The notes below the pieces were generated by a model, which worked only from the letters and a program-made list of their open reading frames with translations, ran no database searches and was not told the origin of the DNA. This document shows positions 1 to 11,385 of a DNA stretch of 62,007 bases, piece by piece; positions within the stretch are counted from its first letter, which is position 1; each line of letters opens with the position of its first letter. Origin of the DNA: Alphaproteobacteria bacterium (lineage in GTDB: Bacteria > Pseudomonadota > Alphaproteobacteria > Rs-D84); assembly GCA_016927735.1 (NCBI GenBank), contig JAFGMC010000007.1, forward strand, positions 1-62,007, written 5' to 3'. Both the position numbers and the translations under genes were made by a program.

Positions 1-428
1 ACAATTATAAATAAAATTGTACGTACCATAAATTTTCTGCGTTTCACATTTTTTAAGAATTCTGGCATTGGTGGATTAACCACTTTCAGCTTTTGAACAA
101 TAGAAGCAGTTAATAAAAATAAAATTCCAGAAATAATATATGGCAGAACAGAAGTCGATTCACGCAATACATCATAATTTCCAGGGATTAATACCAACCA
201 TGCAAAAATAATAACTTCTGTACAAAATGTAAAATTAAAAGAACGCATTTTAGAATTATTCAATTCTGTCCATTTTAATTTGCTGATAAAATCATTACCG
301 TACATATAAACCAGCGCAAACAAAGGCAACATCAGAAACGCCAACCATAAAAATGTTGGGGCAACAATTGCTGAATTATTAAAACTACTGACTGCACTTT
401 GTACAACCAAAGAAGAATCTATAAACAT
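1..428 (-). CDS. Membrane protein, N-terminal part; runs off the left edge
   Basis: Manual reverse translation from ATG at 428: MFIDSSLVVQSAVSSFNNSAIVAPTFLWLAFLMLPLFALVYMYGNDFISKLKW..., open to base 1; several hydrophobic segments. Missing from the ORF track because it is truncated. Confidence 0.7.
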   Translation of the reverse strand, partial: MFIDSSLVVQSAVSSFNNSAIVAPTFLWLAFLMLPLFALVYMYGNDFISKLKWTELNNSKMRSFNFTFCTEVIIFAWLVLIPGNYDVLRESTSVLPYIISGILFLLTASIVQKLKVVNPPMPEFLKNVKRRKFMVRTILFII

Positions 429-447
429 AACTTGCCTTTTTATTGTA

Positions 448-1137
448 ATGAATTATTATATAGCCATGGTACAAAAACAAGCTATTTTTACTATGATGGG
501 TGGTTTGGTTAAATTATATTCATCTGATTATAATCCTACATCTGATGCGGTATGGTTAGCAGCATTTGCAAAACCCGCTAAAACAGTTCTGGACGTTGGT
601 ATTGGAAATGGTGGCGTTGCATTATGTTTTATGGCAAATAATCCGAAAGCATCTGTGACCGGTATAGATATTTCTGAAAAAATGCTGACACAATGTAATG
701 AAAATGCAAAATTAAACAATCGTGAATTGGAACTGATTAATAAAGATATTTTTGATTGGAAAACAAATCGCACTTTTGACTTGGTTATAACTAATCCACC
801 TTATTTCAAAGGTACCCCTGCAAAGCATAATGCACATCATAATATAAATATATACGAATGGACACAAAAATGTGCCAGACGTGTTCGCCCCAGGGGTTAT
901 TTCTATACAATTGTTGATACCAGTGTGGTTGCCGATATTATATCTGCATTAACACCAAACTTTGGTGATATAACAATTTTTCCACTGTTTGGATCAAAAA
1001 ACACAGCAGAGCGTGTTCTGATAAGCGCGCGCTTGGGGGTTAAGGGTGGATCAAGGCTATTTTCTGGACTTTCTATGAATTGTGATTTGGTCTTGCGTGA
1101 TGGCTTGACTATTTGGATGGCATTAGCTAAACTCTAG
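448..1137 (+). CDS. Class I SAM-dependent methyltransferase, TrmN6/YfiC-like
   Basis: VLDVGIGNGG SAM motif and ITNPPYF (NPPY) motif; true start may be internal. Confidence 0.75.
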   Translation: MNYYIAMVQKQAIFTMMGGLVKLYSSDYNPTSDAVWLAAFAKPAKTVLDVGIGNGGVALCFMANNPKASVTGIDISEKMLTQCNENAKLNNRELELINKDIFDWKTNRTFDLVITNPPYFKGTPAKHNAHHNINIYEWTQKCARRVRPRGYFYTIVDTSVVADIISALTPNFGDITIFPLFGSKNTAERVLISARLGVKGGSRLFSGLSMNCDLVLRDGLTIWMALAKL

Positions 1138-1142
1138 GATAA

Positions 1143-2420
1143 ATGTTTAATTTTATAACAAGAAATTTTTCATCCATTAGATCGCTGATAACAGCGCCAT
1201 TCCGCGCATCTTGGGGATTTATTGTAAGCATTTTCCCCGAGCGGGACTTTACAATCATGGATACGCCACATGGAAATGTTTACTCATTTCATCAGAGCAG
1301 TTTTTGGCGTTTTACTAAATTCTGTGGAAAAGTTGGATTGGTTATTTGGGCATCTTGGTCTACGTATGTATTTGTTTATCACAGACCATTACTTCAAAAA
1401 CGTACCCAACAGCTGGAAGAATACAAAGAAATACATGCCCGACAAATCAGCGACATGTTAACTTATTTAAAAAAATATAATGAATTGGCCCGAAATCTGA
1501 ACATAATTGACTATAAAGTTTTAACTTCTAAAAAATTGAGTGATAATGAAAAAGACTCTTTGATGAAGAAACGCGTGAATACATGGGGGGAATTGGACTT
1601 TTTACAAACTCGTCTGACCAGCACTTTTTCAGATATAGAATATGTTCCAGAATTTAAGAAATTATCCGAATTGTCTGTTGAATACGATTTAATAAGATCT
1701 GAAAATGACGAATTAAAAAAACAAAATCAAGAATTAACAGAAAGTATGATTACCATTTCTGATGCAGACAATCAAATTGTTGGGGTAGTCACAAAATTAA
1801 CAAAAGATAAAACCGAAGATTTACGTAATAATCTGAAAAAAATCAAAGGCACAATTATTAATCTTGGACTAAATGAAAATGTCATGATAGAACGTGCAAA
1901 TAAATTCTCTAATCAACTGGTTGGTTCCGCATTTGTTCCATTAGAACTGGACAGTAAATTAGATCCAAAATATCAAAAATTGGCAGATAGTCTAAAGTTA
2001 TGGAGTGGGTTATCACGTTTAAATACTATGCTTCCAATGGGTGCACCTGTTGATAGGGTTCGTATAACTTCGACTTTTGGTACAAGAACTGACCCATTTG
2101 ATGGCAGTTTAAAGAAACACAAAGGGCTGGATTTTGCAGGTAAAATAGGAACGGAATTATATGCAATCGCACCGGGACGTATCGTATCAGCTGGCGAACG
2201 CGTAGGGTATGGAAAAACAGTAGAGGTTGATCATGGACTCGGCTTCTCTACACTCTATGCACACTTGTCCAGAATCAATGTAACACGTGGGGATTGGGTA
2301 CGTCCTGGTTCTATTGTTGGACTTGCCGGTTCATCTGGTAGATCAACAGGACCACATCTGCATTATGAAATCAGATATAACGGTGTACCATTTGACCCAT
2401 CAAAATTTGTAAAGGAATAA
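1143..2420 (+). CDS. M23 family metallopeptidase with N-terminal TM and coiled coil
   Basis: C-terminal STFGTRTDPFDGSLKKHKGLDFAG...GRSTGPHLHYEIR. Confidence 0.9.
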   Translation: MFNFITRNFSSIRSLITAPFRASWGFIVSIFPERDFTIMDTPHGNVYSFHQSSFWRFTKFCGKVGLVIWASWSTYVFVYHRPLLQKRTQQLEEYKEIHARQISDMLTYLKKYNELARNLNIIDYKVLTSKKLSDNEKDSLMKKRVNTWGELDFLQTRLTSTFSDIEYVPEFKKLSELSVEYDLIRSENDELKKQNQELTESMITISDADNQIVGVVTKLTKDKTEDLRNNLKKIKGTIINLGLNENVMIERANKFSNQLVGSAFVPLELDSKLDPKYQKLADSLKLWSGLSRLNTMLPMGAPVDRVRITSTFGTRTDPFDGSLKKHKGLDFAGKIGTELYAIAPGRIVSAGERVGYGKTVEVDHGLGFSTLYAHLSRINVTRGDWVRPGSIVGLAGSSGRSTGPHLHYEIRYNGVPFDPSKFVKE

Positions 2421-2422
2421 AA

Positions 2423-2767
2423 ATGCTAGCTTTTACCAATTCAAACGAAAAAACTTCACCGACCATTATTGGTGCTGGATGTAAATTAACCGGTGATATC
2501 AAGACTGATCATTCTGTCCAAATTCATGGAATTGTATTTGGTACTGTTTATGCAGATACTGTTGTTATTGGGCATGGTGGCAAAATAGTTGGCAAGGTTG
2601 TTGCTGGTCAGCTTTTTTTGCACGGTACAATGGAAGGTCCCGCCACAGTTGATATTGCAAATGTATTCAGAAATGCACAAATGACTGGTACATTATCTTA
2701 TCGAACACTTAATATAACCAGTAATACAGGACTGGAATGCAAGTTATCTAAAAGAAAGGAAAAATAA
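2423..2767 (+). CDS. Bactofilin / polymer-forming cytoskeletal protein
   Basis: TIIGAGCKLTGDIKTDHSVQIHGIVFGTV...; directly downstream of the M23 gene, a common gene pair. Confidence 0.88.
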   Translation: MLAFTNSNEKTSPTIIGAGCKLTGDIKTDHSVQIHGIVFGTVYADTVVIGHGGKIVGKVVAGQLFLHGTMEGPATVDIANVFRNAQMTGTLSYRTLNITSNTGLECKLSKRKEK

Positions 2768-2769
2768 TT

Positions 2770-3216
2770 ATGAGTAAAACCGTATCCAAGATTTATATCG
2801 CATCTGATCATCGCGGGGTAGGTTTAAAATTATACCTTATTGAAATGTTGTCTACTGCGGGATATTCTGTTGTAAATATGGGTATTGATAATCCTGAACA
2901 GATGGTTGATTTTCCGGAAATAACAAAGCTGGTGACAGACGCAATGTTGGACGATGAAAACGCGCGCGGCATTTTAATTTGTGGAACCGGCGCTGGGGTC
3001 CAGATCGCCGCAAACCGTTATCGCCATATTCGTGCAACCAGATGCGAAAGACCAGAACAGGCCAGGGAAGACCGTTTTCATGATGATGTAAATGTTTTGG
3101 CACTTGGTGCAGAAGAAATTGATATCGAAGTTGCATTTTTATGCGCACAAACTTTTCTGGAAAGCCCATTCGAAGCGAACGAACGCCGGATCCGCAGAAT
3201 AAAAGAAATTTCTTAA
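2770..3216 (+). CDS. rpiB: Ribose-5-phosphate isomerase B
   Basis: IASDHRGVGLKLYL...GILICGTGAGVQIAANRYRHIRATRC. Confidence 0.9.
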   Translation: MSKTVSKIYIASDHRGVGLKLYLIEMLSTAGYSVVNMGIDNPEQMVDFPEITKLVTDAMLDDENARGILICGTGAGVQIAANRYRHIRATRCERPEQAREDRFHDDVNVLALGAEEIDIEVAFLCAQTFLESPFEANERRIRRIKEIS

Positions 3217-3220
3217 AAAT

Positions 3221-3248
3221 AAAAAACCGCCAAATGGCGGTTTTATTT
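3221..3248. terminator. Intrinsic terminator between convergent rpiB and leuS
   Basis: aaaaaaCCGCCAaaTGGCGGttttattt. Confidence 0.8.
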
Positions 3249-5633
3249 TATAACAAAATTTACCATTTTTCCAGGTACGACTATTGTTTTAACAATCTCG
3301 CCGGTCAAGTATTTTTCACCAACAGATTTTGCTGTCGCAACTAAATCTTTTTCTTCTGATTCAACCGGTACAACAAAATCAGCACGACGTTTTCCATTTA
3401 CGGAAACAACAATCGTCATTGTTTTCTTGCCCAATTTTGTTTCGTCGTATATTGGCCAAGGTTCAAAAACCAGCATATCTTTATGACCCAATTTTTCCCA
3501 AATTTCTTCAGTCAAATGTGGGGCAAAAGGATTCAAAACCTGAATCAAAATTTCATATGCGCGACGTGGCATTTTTCCAACAAACGCATTTATGAATTCC
3601 ATCATTGCTGAAATTGCAGTGTTGAATTGCATATTTTCCACACGATCAGTCATATCCAATATTAATTGATTTACCAAACGTTCTTGTTCATCGTTCAATT
3701 CATCGTCTGTCAAATTATCCGCAAAATTTTCAACACGTTTCAAGAATCTTGAAACACCTACTAATGTTTCTTCTGACCAATTTATATTTGCACCAAATGG
3801 TCCTAAAAACAATATGGTCATACGACATGAATCAGCACCACTGCGTTCAACAACATCATTACTGGAAACCAGATTACCCAAAGATTTTGACATCTTTCTC
3901 CCATCAGGTGCCATCATCAAACCATTCAAGGTTCTTTTCTTATATGGTTCAACACCTGGTACAAATCCCAGATCATACAATGCCTTGTACCAAAATCTGG
4001 AATAAATTAAATGTTTGGTAACATGTTCCATAGGGCCATTGTAATGATCAACTGGCATCCATTTATCCATTTGTTCACGTGAGCAAAATTCAGAATCATT
4101 GTTTGGATCCAAGTAACGCAAAAAATACCAAGATGATCCTGCCCATCCCGGCATAGTATCAGTTTCACGTTTTGCTGGGCCACCACATACAGGGCAGGTT
4201 GTATTAACCCAATCTGTTGCACGCGCCAATGGACCTTCGCCATTTTCGGTTGGTGTATAATCTGTTAAATATGGTAATTCCAGTGGCAATTGGTTTTCAG
4301 GCACTGGAACCCATCCATGTTCTGGGCAATAAACCAATGGTATAGGTTCACCCCAATACATTTGTCTGGAAAAAGCCCAATCGCGCATTTTATATTGCTT
4401 GGCGCTACGAGCGAAACCATTACCATATTCCAGCGCAACTTTAATAGCATCATCTTTGTTCAATCCGTTCAAATACTCACTGTTAATATGTAATCCATCA
4501 CCTTCTTGGGCATGTTCTGAAATATCGCCATTATCTAGAACCTGTATAATTGGCAAATCAAACTTTTTTGCAAAATCATAATCGCGCTGGTCATGTGCAG
4601 GTACAGCCATAATTGCACCAAAACCATAGTCAGCTAAAACATAATCCGCGACAAAAATTGGAATATCTTTGCAATTAAATGGATTCTTTGCTGTAATACT
4701 ATCCAGTTTTACACCTGTTTTTTCTTTTGACTCATTTGTTCTTTCAAATTTATCTTTGGCAGAGGCAGCTTCTATATATTTTTTAACATCAGATGCATTT
4801 TGTATTTTATTTTCTGATAACAATTTTGCAACCAGCTTATGTTCAGGTGCAATCACACAGAATGTTGCACCAAATATAGTATCAACACGTGTCGTATAAA
4901 CAGTCATTACATCATCACCAACTTGGAAATCTACTTCGGCACCAAAACTTCTGCCGACCCAATTTATTGTACCGGTCTTTACACGGTCGCTGTAATCAAC
5001 CAATTCCAAATCATCGACTAATCTATCGGCATATTTTGTAATTGCCATCATCCATTGCAATTTATTTCTTTGTTCTATTTTTCCATGACATCTTGGGCAT
5101 TCATCCAATCCATCTAATTCTTCATTTGTAAAAGATGTCTGGCAACTAGGACACCAATTCATTGGATATTCAGCTTTATAAGCCAATCCAGCATTAAACA
5201 ATTGTATAAATATCCATTGGGTCCATTTTATAAATTTTGAGTCGGATGTTCTTAAGAAAGATTCTGGATCAATAGATAAACCAACCTTGGACACATCACG
5301 ATTAAAAATTTCAGTCAGCTGTTCCACAGATTCTGCCGGTGATTTTCCTATTTTCTTGGCATAATGTTCTGCTGCAATCCCCATAGAATCCAAACCCATT
5401 GGGTACAAAACATCCAATCCTTGCATACGACGATAACGCGCCATAATATCCATACTGACATAGGGAACCAAATGTCCAACGTGCAAGCCATTTCCAGAAG
5501 GAAAAGGAAATTCGAATAAGTTATAATATTTCTGCTTTACACCATCGTTTTTTGGCACAAAAGAACGGGTCGCACGCCATTTTTTCTGCCATTTTGCTTC
5601 ACGATCATGAATTTTTTTGATATTTTCAGACAT
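3243..5633 (-). CDS. leuS: Leucine--tRNA ligase
   Basis: HVGHLVPYVSMDIMARYRRMQG, KMSKSLGN, CPVCGG zinc motif, AGSSWYFLRYLDP. Confidence 0.92.
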   Translation of the reverse strand: MSENIKKIHDREAKWQKKWRATRSFVPKNDGVKQKYYNLFEFPFPSGNGLHVGHLVPYVSMDIMARYRRMQGLDVLYPMGLDSMGIAAEHYAKKIGKSPAESVEQLTEIFNRDVSKVGLSIDPESFLRTSDSKFIKWTQWIFIQLFNAGLAYKAEYPMNWCPSCQTSFTNEELDGLDECPRCHGKIEQRNKLQWMMAITKYADRLVDDLELVDYSDRVKTGTINWVGRSFGAEVDFQVGDDVMTVYTTRVDTIFGATFCVIAPEHKLVAKLLSENKIQNASDVKKYIEAASAKDKFERTNESKEKTGVKLDSITAKNPFNCKDIPIFVADYVLADYGFGAIMAVPAHDQRDYDFAKKFDLPIIQVLDNGDISEHAQEGDGLHINSEYLNGLNKDDAIKVALEYGNGFARSAKQYKMRDWAFSRQMYWGEPIPLVYCPEHGWVPVPENQLPLELPYLTDYTPTENGEGPLARATDWVNTTCPVCGGPAKRETDTMPGWAGSSWYFLRYLDPNNDSEFCSREQMDKWMPVDHYNGPMEHVTKHLIYSRFWYKALYDLGFVPGVEPYKKRTLNGLMMAPDGRKMSKSLGNLVSSNDVVERSGADSCRMTILFLGPFGANINWSEETLVGVSRFLKRVENFADNLTDDELNDEQERLVNQLILDMTDRVENMQFNTAISAMMEFINAFVGKMPRRAYEILIQVLNPFAPHLTEEIWEKLGHKDMLVFEPWPIYDETKLGKKTMTIVVSVNGKRRADFVVPVESEEKDLVATAKSVGEKYLTGEIVKTIVVPGKMVNFVIK

Positions 5634-5699
5634 TATTTATAAGCCTTTGTATTTATGGATAGTAATATATAGAAATAGGGCGCGCTTTTCAAGCCGATT

Positions 5700-6413
5700 T
5701 TATAAGGATTTTTCAAATAATGCCAAATATTCTATATTACCACTGCCACCTTTAATCGGCGATTCAATAATTCCGGAATTTATAAATCCTGATTTTTCAA
5801 ATGCGACAATAACATTATGTATAGTTGATTGTCTATCGGATTCAGATTTTATGACCCCATTCGTTTTTGCTGCGATATTTTTTGGAACTTCGAATTGCGG
5901 CTTTATCAGTGTTATAATTCTTGGTGATTTCCAAGCGACCAAATTTTCAGCTATGTTCGTCAAAGATATGAATGAAACGTCAACCACAATTAAATCGACT
6001 TTCTCAAAAGGGCTCAGATTTCGAATATCGGTTTCTTCTATTGACATAACTCGTTGATTATTCTTTAATTCTGAAATAATTTGATTTGTTCCAACTTCTA
6101 CAGCTATAACTTTTTTAGCCCCACGATTTAATAAAACTTCGGTGAAACCGCCCGTTGATGCGCCCACATCCAGACAAATAAATCCAGTAATATCAATATG
6201 AAACGCTTCCAGGGCGTACATCAGCTTCAAACTGCCGCGACCAGAAACATATGGCAGGGCATCTGCCACTATTAAATCATCCGAATTAATGTTTTGACTT
6301 GGTTTTTGTGCAATCACACCATTAATTGACACCAAACCAGATTTAATAGCTGCAACAGCCTTTGCACGCGAAGGATAAAAATTTCTGTTAACCAGTTCTG
6401 TGTCTAATCTCAT
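5700..6413 (-). CDS. tlyA: TlyA family rRNA 2'-O-methyltransferase (S4 plus FtsJ-like domains)
   Basis: MRLDTELVNRNFYPSRAKAVAAIKSGLVSING (S4) and LDVGASTGGFTEVLLNRGAKKVIAVEVG. Confidence 0.88.
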   Translation of the reverse strand: MRLDTELVNRNFYPSRAKAVAAIKSGLVSINGVIAQKPSQNINSDDLIVADALPYVSGRGSLKLMYALEAFHIDITGFICLDVGASTGGFTEVLLNRGAKKVIAVEVGTNQIISELKNNQRVMSIEETDIRNLSPFEKVDLIVVDVSFISLTNIAENLVAWKSPRIITLIKPQFEVPKNIAAKTNGVIKSESDRQSTIHNVIVAFEKSGFINSGIIESPIKGGSGNIEYLALFEKSL

Positions 6414-6726
6414 AATAAAAATGATACCTCATATAAAAAAATTTTTCAATCTGGAAAAAAGTTTATTAATCAAATATATTTTATATCGTTTAAAATCTGA
6501 GATGTATAAGGATATAATGAATATGAAGCTATTTCCAGACTTCTATATATTAGACTATACATAATATACATTATACGCTTATTATATATAATAACCTGTT
6601 ATAAAAAGCATCTGCGAAAAATATCAAATTTATACAACTCACCTCAATATTAACGCACACTTATTAAAAAAAAATAATAAACTATAATCAATATATTAAA
6701 ATATAATTTTAATAAAATAAATCAAG

Positions 6727-7308
6727 TCAATTTTGTGTTTTTAAAACACCTACACCTTTTTCTATATGATCACGTATCGCAGAAAGAACCTTTGATAATG
6801 TTTTTTGTAAACTTTCATCTCTGGTTTCAACAGTTATATCCGCTTCAGAGTATATCTTATACCTTTCTTCAATCAATTTTGACAAGATACTTTTACTATC
6901 TGCATTCAATAACTGTGGTCTTGTATTTCGAAAATTTGTTCTTTTTACAAGCAGTTCCAAGTCAGCCTTCAACCAAATAGTTAAAGCTTTATCCAAAACA
7001 AGTTCACGCACTTCTGGGGTTATAAATGCACCCTCGCCCGTGGATATAACTTTTAATGTTGTCGAACCAGAATCTAACAAACGCGAAATAATCCTCTGTT
7101 CTACACGACGAAATTCCTCTTCACCGTATAAAGAAAATATATCAACAACACTGCACCCAGCAGCAGCTTCAATTTCTTTATCAGAATCAATAAACGGTAT
7201 ACCCAGCTGACGTGAAAGCGCGCGACCAATACTGGTCTTGCCAGCCCCCATCAGACCGACCATTACAATTGGTTTATTCAAAGAAAATTCAACATTTTTA
7301 TTCATCAT
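6727..7308 (-). CDS. aroK: Shikimate kinase
   Basis: [33 protein letters not shown]...STGEGAF; stop overlaps the prfA region. Confidence 0.88.
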   Translation of the reverse strand: MMNKNVEFSLNKPIVMVGLMGAGKTSIGRALSRQLGIPFIDSDKEIEAAAGCSVVDIFSLYGEEEFRRVEQRIISRLLDSGSTTLKVISTGEGAFITPEVRELVLDKALTIWLKADLELLVKRTNFRNTRPQLLNADSKSILSKLIEERYKIYSEADITVETRDESLQKTLSKVLSAIRDHIEKGVGVLKTQN

Positions 7309-8369
7309 AACTGATTGATATTAGATAATTGTTCCAATTGTTCCGCTGAAATAACAGCACTTATCATTTCGTCTAAACCCAGACCTCCAGCCAAAATATC
7401 ATCTAACTTATACAAAGTAAGTTTTATTCTATGATCTGTGACGCGCTGTTCTGGGAAATTATATGTTCTTATTTTTTCACTTCTATCCCCTGACCCGACC
7501 ATACTTTTTCTTGATGTATTACTTGAATTAACTTGTTCAAGTCTTTGTTTTTCATATAATTTAGACCGCAATACATCCATTGCAAAATCTCTATTTTTAA
7601 GTTGCGAACGTTCATTCTGACACGAAACGACGATACCCGTAGGCAAGTGGGTTATACGCACAGCACTATCGGTTTTATTAACACTCTGTCCACCCGCTCC
7701 TTGTGAACGATAAGTATCAATACGCAAATCTTTATCTTCTATAACAACATCTATATCTTGGGCTTCTGGCATAACCGCCACCGATGCTGCACTGGTATGA
7801 ATTCTGCCACCTGCTTCGGTTTCCGGTACACGTTGAACACGATGAATACCAGATTCAAACTTCATTCTTCCATACACCCCAGAACCATCGATTTTAAATA
7901 TTACTTCTTTATAACCATTCAAAGAAGTCGCATTTTCTTCTATAATTTCAACTTTCCATCCTTGGCGCAAAGCATAAGCCCTATACTGACGAAAAAGATC
8001 GCCTGCGAATAATGCAGATTCTTCACCGCCAACACCGGCGCGAATTTCCATAATAACACTGTTATCATCAGCGTCATCTCGTGGCAAAAGAGCCAATTGA
8101 AGTTTATTCTCAATTTCTGGCAATACCTCTCGAAGTTCACCTAATTGTTCAAAAGCTATATCTTTTAATTCTGGGTCGTTTTGCATACCTTCTGCATCAG
8201 ATATTCCACGTTGAATTTGGAAATAATCTGATATAATTGGCAACAACTCTGACAAGCGAGAATACTCTTTTGACAGTTTCGTCAGCTCTGATCCTGATAT
8301 ATTACCAGAATTCATCAGGTTTTCGACTTCTGTCGCCCTTTTCTGTATATCTTTTAATTTATTATCCAT
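7305..8369 (-). CDS. prfA: Peptide chain release factor 1
   Basis: [19 protein letters not shown] and [22 protein letters not shown]; start chosen at MDNKLKDIQ (ORF track extends to 8405, overlapping hisS). Confidence 0.93.
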   Translation of the reverse strand: MDNKLKDIQKRATEVENLMNSGNISGSELTKLSKEYSRLSELLPIISDYFQIQRGISDAEGMQNDPELKDIAFEQLGELREVLPEIENKLQLALLPRDDADDNSVIMEIRAGVGGEESALFAGDLFRQYRAYALRQGWKVEIIEENATSLNGYKEVIFKIDGSGVYGRMKFESGIHRVQRVPETEAGGRIHTSAASVAVMPEAQDIDVVIEDKDLRIDTYRSQGAGGQSVNKTDSAVRITHLPTGIVVSCQNERSQLKNRDFAMDVLRSKLYEKQRLEQVNSSNTSRKSMVGSGDRSEKIRTYNFPEQRVTDHRIKLTLYKLDDILAGGLGLDEMISAVISAEQLEQLSNINQL

Positions 8370-8371
8370 TC

Positions 8372-9667
8372 TCATTTTGCAATCTTTAACATTTCTATCG
8401 CACAAGATAAAGATAAATTCTGCTGATCACCAGTCTTCATATTTTTGACCGCCAGTATTTGATTTTTTACTTCATCTTCGCCAATTATTATACTGAATTT
8501 AGATTTTATTTTATCTGAAAATTCTATCTGATTTTTGAACTTTTTATCCGTATCTAAGTACGGTATAGCTGTTATTTCCGCATCGCGTAAAGCAGCAAGT
8601 ACAGACATTGAATAAACAACCTGATCTTGACCCATAATCAAAACAGAAACACTGATTGGTTGCTCAAATCCTGATAAATCTATTTTATTATCGTCCATCA
8701 GTGCAACCATCAAGCGTGAAAAACCAACCGCGGCCCCAACACCTATGATTTTTGTCTTGGAAAACTTAGACACCAGGTCTTCATACCTTCCACCACCGCC
8801 AACCGCACCTAATTCTGGAAATTTGGTTAAAAAGAATTCAAAAACTATACCTGTATAATATGCATGACCGCGCATAATACCCAAATCTATTTCGGCGTTA
8901 TTTATCCCCATCGCAGACAACTGAAGCATAAAATTATCCAGGTCTGAAATAGCTGAATCCAAGTTAATACTTTTGTTCCTAAATGACGAATAACCATCTA
9001 TAAATACTTTATTAATACTATCTGCTTTTTCTTTACCAATTTCTTCTGATAACGCACCGATAAAATCATCCAGTTTATCTTTTTTATCAATCAATATGAA
9101 CGATGATCTGGATTGTTTTTCATTCAATTCCAAGTATTCAAACATAGCATTCCAAAATCTTCGATTACCAACCCTGATTTTTGTTGGACCAACGAAATTT
9201 TGAATTGATTCATATGCTTTTGATAACACAGCAACAATTTCTGCATCATAATTTTCAGATAATGCGCACTGTCCCAGAACATCCAAATCAATTTGATAAA
9301 ATTCACGATATCGTCCACGTTGTGGTCGTTCGCCACGATAATTTCTGGCAAATTGGTATGCACGGAATGGGAAAGTCAGATTAGACATATTTCCAGAAAC
9401 ATATCTGGCCAGTCCAACTGTACCATCATAACGCAATCCCATTTTGGTTTCGCCTTTTTGGAACATAAACATCTGGGTTTCAATTTCATCCCAATTATCT
9501 TTGTCTGTTAAAACTTCGGCACGTTCAATAGCCGGCAGATCCAAGTGTGTAAATCCGGCAATTTTTAAAACATTTTGCATTCTGCGTGCACATTCGTCAA
9601 AACAACGTTGTTGGATTGGCAACAACTCGATAAATCCTGATAAAGGCTTGGTGGGTTTTAAGTTCAT
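8372..9667 (-). CDS. hisS: Histidine--tRNA ligase
   Basis: [56 protein letters not shown]. Confidence 0.88.
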   Translation of the reverse strand: MNLKPTKPLSGFIELLPIQQRCFDECARRMQNVLKIAGFTHLDLPAIERAEVLTDKDNWDEIETQMFMFQKGETKMGLRYDGTVGLARYVSGNMSNLTFPFRAYQFARNYRGERPQRGRYREFYQIDLDVLGQCALSENYDAEIVAVLSKAYESIQNFVGPTKIRVGNRRFWNAMFEYLELNEKQSRSSFILIDKKDKLDDFIGALSEEIGKEKADSINKVFIDGYSSFRNKSINLDSAISDLDNFMLQLSAMGINNAEIDLGIMRGHAYYTGIVFEFFLTKFPELGAVGGGGRYEDLVSKFSKTKIIGVGAAVGFSRLMVALMDDNKIDLSGFEQPISVSVLIMGQDQVVYSMSVLAALRDAEITAIPYLDTDKKFKNQIEFSDKIKSKFSIIIGEDEVKNQILAVKNMKTGDQQNLSLSCAIEMLKIAK

Positions 9668-9928
9668 TTTGTTTTTCCTTATCTTTTATATAGAACCCAA
9701 AGCATTAATATGCTTTTTATTATATCATACACTTCATAAAAATTAAAACGCTAGAAATACACACCCGCACGGGCGTGATTAAAAAAAGAAAAAACAACAT
9801 ATTTGTCTGACATAAGACGATACTAGGACACTTTTTGTCTATTTTCAAGATTTTTTTATCTGGATTTGATTATAAATTTTGATTTTCAACAAACTTTGTG
9901 TACAATTATTGTTCAAAAGGATGAAATT

Positions 9929-10678
9929 ATGAAAAAAATATTGGTAGTGGTTAATCCAACAGAAGATTATGAAAAAGTTTTTTCCAAAGCAATTGAAAAT
10001 GGTTACATCAATGAAATTATAAAAACAACAAATGAAACATTTGATTCAGATGTAGATTCTTTGTTTACGGAAGGAAATTCCCCAATTTTTATGAAGGGTT
10101 TAATAGAAACTGCTGATTTTATGCGTCTGATTTTGAAACGCAAAGATTTATACGAGCCAGGAAATCTGCTGTCACATTGCGGATTTTTTGATGATCGCTT
10201 TATATTAACTGACGCAGCGATGAACTTAAATCCTGATGCCGAATCAAAACTGAAAATTCTTCAAAATGCGATTTTCCTGTATAAAAAATTAAACCCAGAA
10301 AAAAATGCAAAGCCAAAGATATCTGTACTGACCCCGGCTGGAAAATATAACCCAAAAATTCAATCTTCTGTTGATGCTATGTATCTGGGGGAAAAATTGG
10401 TCGACCAAGCAGATGTCGTTATGGATCAATTGGATACCGCAATTTCATCAAAAGCATCAGAAATTAAAGGAAAAGGTTCTGGAAAACCGACCAATATAAT
10501 ATTATGTCATGATTTGGATTCTGGTAATATTTTATATAAAGCCTTTACACTTCTGGGAAATTATACGGTTGCTGGACTTATAATTGGTGCAAAATATCCA
10601 ATTTGTGTCACCAGTCGCGCGGACAACTTTGAATCTAAATTAAAATCTATTCAGTGTGCTGCCAAGATTTTAAACTAG
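9929..10678 (+). CDS. Phosphate acetyl/butyryltransferase-family protein
   Basis: MKKILVVVNPTED...LLSHCGFFDDRFILTDAAMNLNPD...IILCHDLDSGNILYKAF; start at internal Met of the ORF at 9866. Confidence 0.65.
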   Translation: MKKILVVVNPTEDYEKVFSKAIENGYINEIIKTTNETFDSDVDSLFTEGNSPIFMKGLIETADFMRLILKRKDLYEPGNLLSHCGFFDDRFILTDAAMNLNPDAESKLKILQNAIFLYKKLNPEKNAKPKISVLTPAGKYNPKIQSSVDAMYLGEKLVDQADVVMDQLDTAISSKASEIKGKGSGKPTNIILCHDLDSGNILYKAFTLLGNYTVAGLIIGAKYPICVTSRADNFESKLKSIQCAAKILN

Positions 10679-11385
10679 AAATATTTATGCAAACCATGAC
10701 CATTTTTGATTAACCACAGTTTAGCACGACCAACCCCGTCGCCATATAATTTTGAAACTGTTGCCCAAAAATGCACAGAATGATCCATAAATTTTGTGTG
10801 TGCTAATTCGTGCATTATTACATATCGCATCACTTCTGTCGGAGCAAAAGCCAACCGCCAAGAAAAAGAAATTGTTCCAGTTGATGAGCAACTGCCCCAA
10901 CGACTGGTTGTATCACGAATCGCAACTTTTTTGGGGTGAAATTCTGATGGAACGGTTTTTATGATTTTTTTCACCTCTGCTAGAAACTCATTCTTTACAA
11001 AATCACGAACCCGATGAGTCAACATTTCAGACGTTCCACCAATAATTAAAATATTTTCACCTGCTCTACTATTTTTTGAATAAAAATTCGATTTTTCCGC
11101 TGAATTATGTTGAATCAGAACTTTTTTACCCAAGAATTCAACCGTATCACCATCTTTTATAGATATTTTTTGTGGTGCATTCATAAAAATACTTTCCAAC
11201 CATTTACGTTTTTGCTCTAAAAACTTTATTGCGCTGGATACAGATATTAATATCGGTTTTGAAATATGTATTTCACGTTTTGGTGTTATTTTTGGACGTA
11301 AAGTTATATTGCGCAAACCACGTCGCGCTTCAAATATAATTGGAATCTCTTCCCCATTTGATATTATGAAAATATAATCTGTCAT
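10675..11385 (-). CDS. YgjP-like (DUF45) M48-type metallopeptidase
   Basis: SRWGSCSSTGTISFSWRLAFAP...YVIMHELAHTKFMDHSVHFW. Confidence 0.88.
   Translation of the reverse strand: MTDYIFIISNGEEIPIIFEARRGLRNITLRPKITPKREIHISKPILISVSSAIKFLEQKRKWLESIFMNAPQKISIKDGDTVEFLGKKVLIQHNSAEKSNFYSKNSRAGENILIIGGTSEMLTHRVRDFVKNEFLAEVKKIIKTVPSEFHPKKVAIRDTTSRWGSCSSTGTISFSWRLAFAPTEVMRYVIMHELAHTKFMDHSVHFWATVSKLYGDGVGRAKLWLIKNGHGLHKYF

Noticed and set aside
3329-5021. Several ORFs of 60-90 aa opposite or within leuS (e.g. 3329-3595 +, 4007-4243 -, 4669-4899 +)
   Set aside because: Fully inside a well-supported CDS, no domain or independent start signals; spurious frames.
9766-9780. CCCGCACGGG hairpin upstream of the PTA-family gene
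   Set aside because: Stem is only 4 bp and has no T tract; too weak to call a terminator or regulatory site.
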